Below, one piece after another: positions 14,267 through 15,291 of a stretch of 15,291 nt of DNA (within the stretch, counting starts at the first letter, position 1; each line of letters begins with the position of its first letter). A program made the translations under genes and the position numbers. Below the pieces are notes generated by a model that worked only from the letters and a program-made list of their open reading frames with translations, was not told where the DNA came from and made no database searches. Where the stretch lies: NCBI GenBank assembly GCA_023435645.1, contig JAEYRK010000033.1, positions 1 through 15,291 on the forward strand, given 5' to 3'. Source of the stretch: Bacillota bacterium (GTDB taxonomy: Bacteria > Bacillota > Clostridia > Lachnospirales > Lachnospiraceae).

Positions 14267-15031
14267 TCATTCTTTGACTCTGTATACCTTGCCATCCTCT
14301 GAACGATCTAAAAAACCGTATTCAATTAATGACCGTCGAAGGGTTGCATAATCACCATAGATTCTCTCCAGAATTCTATTGATTTCTTTTTCATTATACT
14401 CCTGATCAGGCTTGAAATTCTTCATTATTTCTCTTAACAAAATGATCTTTTTCTTTTCCCTAGCTGGGAATTGAGTGAAAGCACCCTGCTCATTCATATA
14501 GGCCTTCATTACCTTTTCTCGGTCATCCTCGGTGATATTATACCTGTCATCAACCATTCTGGCAGATGGAATAACATCCTCAATCAGGCCGGAATCAGCC
14601 TGGCTGATAGAACGCTTCGTTTTCTCTTCTAAGGATTGCATCAGAGCCAGAAATAGCTTCGCCTGCTTTTCCCTCTCTCGCAATTTAAACCTGTGGTTTC
14701 TAACCGTAGACTGAGTAATACCCAACGCGCCAGAAATCGTCTTATCATCTTTTCCCTCCGACATTAGCTTCAGTATCTGCTGTTGAACATTAGAAATACC
14801 AGTAAGAGATGCCTCCTGCCCTAAAAGATAATCAACCGCACAGCCATGTTCGTTTTTACTGTGCTCCTTTACTGCCCCAAAGGCATCATATAGTTTATCC
14901 TCCAAGGTATAGATCCGTCCCTTCATAAATTCTTTGCCACAGAAGGTACATAGAAAGGACTCCTTGTTATCCTTATACCCCATAATGATATCATCTACTG
15001 ATGCATTCCAAATATAATTTTTATGCTCCAT
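14267..15031 (-). CDS. Transcriptional regulator: CxxC/HxxxxH motif, LuxR-like HTH, DUF2087
   Basis: A 254-residue protein in three parts. Residues 26-64 contain FLCTFCGKEF (Cys28, Cys31) and EHSKNEHGC (His57, His62, Cys64), a likely C2H2-like zinc site. Residues 77-125 are a LuxR/GerE-like helix-turn-helix (NVQQQILKLMSEGKDDKTISGALGITQSTVRNHRFKLRE, given as pieces: QQQILKLMSEGKDDKTISG and LGITQSTVRNHRF). Residues 185-252 match the DUF2087 domain (FPAREKKKIILLREIM, then YATLRRSLIEYGFLDR and VYRVK). The frame is open to an ATG at 15097, but that has no ribosome binding site and lies inside the promoter. The ATG at 15031 has GGGAG 7 bases upstream, so I chose it. It probably controls itself and the polymerase gene downstream. 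The inducing signal is unknown. Confidence 0.85.
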   Translation of the reverse strand: MEHKNYIWNASVDDIIMGYKDNKESFLCTFCGKEFMKGRIYTLEDKLYDAFGAVKEHSKNEHGCAVDYLLGQEASLTGISNVQQQILKLMSEGKDDKTISGALGITQSTVRNHRFKLREREKQAKLFLALMQSLEEKTKRSISQADSGLIEDVIPSARMVDDRYNITEDDREKVMKAYMNEQGAFTQFPAREKKKIILLREIMKNFKPDQEYNEKEINRILERIYGDYATLRRSLIEYGFLDRSEDGKVYRVKE

Positions 15032-15070
15032 ATGATTACTCCCATAATAAATGTTTTCATAAATATTTTC

Positions 15071-15117
15071 TATATTGTACAATATAATTTTCCTCATGTC
15101 TACTATTACATAGACAT
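15071..15117 (-). promoter_or_regulatory. Two dyads overlapping both promoter boxes (operator candidates)
   Basis: TATATTGTACAATATA (15071-15086) is a perfect 16-bp palindrome that includes the -10 box. ATGTCTA (15096-15102) and TAGACAT (15111-15117) form a perfect 7-bp inverted repeat with an 8-base spacer that includes the -35 box. The two centres are about 28 bases apart, near three helical turns. The location would fit repression, most simply by the regulator encoded next to it. The two half-sites differ, so two different proteins are also possible. Confidence 0.6.
15074..15102 (-). promoter_or_regulatory. Strong promoter of the regulator-polymerase cassette
   Basis: On the minus strand TAGACA (15102-15097, one mismatch to TTGACA) lies exactly 17 bases before TACAAT (15079-15074, one mismatch to TATAAT). 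Transcription would start near 15067, giving a leader of about 36 bases before the chosen ATG at 15031. This is the only strong promoter I find for the cassette. Confidence 0.75.
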
Positions 15118-15144
15118 TTTATATTTATGTTTATTGTTTAGTGC

Positions 15145-15163
15145 TAGGGACTTCAACTCCCTA
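15145..15163. other. Small inverted repeat upstream of the cassette promoter
   Basis: TAGGGA (15145-15150) and TCCCTA (15158-15163) with a 7-base spacer. No T run follows on either strand, so it is not a terminator. It lies about 45 bases upstream of the -35 box, a place where activators can bind. Confidence 0.3.
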
Positions 15164-15186
15164 AATTACACTCATGATGGGCACAA

Positions 15187-15224
15187 TGAAAAACACCGAA
15201 ACGGTAGGCACTTGCCGTTTCGAT
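15187..15224 (-). terminator. Intrinsic terminator of a minus-strand gene beyond the right edge
   Basis: CGAAACGG (15197-15204) and CCGTTTCG (15215-15222) pair perfectly, extended by an A-T and a wobble pair. On the minus strand GTGTTTTTC follows. It insulates the regulator cassette from the gene to the right. That gene's last codons may lie in 15255-15291, where two minus frames end in TAG at 15260 and 15255. Confidence 0.8.
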
Positions 15225-15291
15225 GCTTATACTATCCATATTTTATGACTCCTGCTATTCTATTGAGTAGCTACCTCTTTCATCGGTTTGT

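Noticed and set aside
14168..15291. Looked for a LexA (SOS) box before the polymerase and the regulator
   Set aside because: No GAAC-N4-GTTC dyad was found by eye; the dyads present have different sequences.

Overview
The window looks like chromosomal DNA of a low-to-moderate GC anaerobic Firmicute, most likely Lachnospiraceae or a related Clostridium group. The reasons are the strong AGGAGG-type ribosome binding sites, the AT-rich promoters close to the sigma-A consensus, and the protein types: BIG2 surface proteins, a Y-family polymerase with a YolD partner, and O-acetylhomoserine sulfhydrylase. This assignment is inferred from style and family content; there is no rRNA or other marker gene. 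I see no tRNA, rRNA, CRISPR array, insertion sequence or attachment site. All genes are on the minus strand except one aminotransferase, so most of the window reads from right to left.

Left part (1-6655). A two-component pair sits at the left edge: an OmpR-family response regulator followed, one base later, by a histidine kinase cut by the window edge. Upstream of it on the minus strand are two secreted surface proteins, each a separate transcription unit. One has BIG2 domains (1734-3302). The other has an Ig-like domain, fibronectin III-like domains and a predicted beta-propeller (3457-5517). Then comes a phosphate-binding lipoprotein PstS with no pstCAB beside it (5774-6655). Clear intrinsic terminators follow the BIG2 gene, pstS, metY and the small transporter.

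Middle part (6995-11983). metY (sulfide incorporation into homocysteine) has its own promoter with a palindrome just downstream. Next are a small YdcZ/DUF606-type membrane protein, a divergent plus-strand class I aminotransferase of the AspT-like type, and a convergent von Willebrand factor A lipoprotein. A perfect 19-bp hairpin separates the aminotransferase and the lipoprotein gene.

Right part (11984-15291). This is the most interesting part. A regulator with a CxxC/HxxxxH motif, a LuxR-like helix-turn-helix and a DUF2087 domain is followed by a Y-family translesion polymerase with a beta-clamp motif, a YolD-like protein, and an unlisted 31-codon ORF. All are on one strand with short gaps, so they probably form one operon. 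The only strong promoter I see lies before the regulator; its -10 and -35 boxes are each embedded in a dyad, one of which is a perfect 16-bp palindrome. I see no LexA box. This suggests a translesion-synthesis cassette under its own non-LexA regulator. A terminator at 15187-15224 ends another minus-strand gene beyond the right edge.

Other signals outside genes are a possible three-way-junction leader before the fibronectin/propeller gene (5605-5682), a structured stretch after metY (6877-6953), and a near-perfect palindrome in the spacer of the BIG2 gene promoter (3338-3355).
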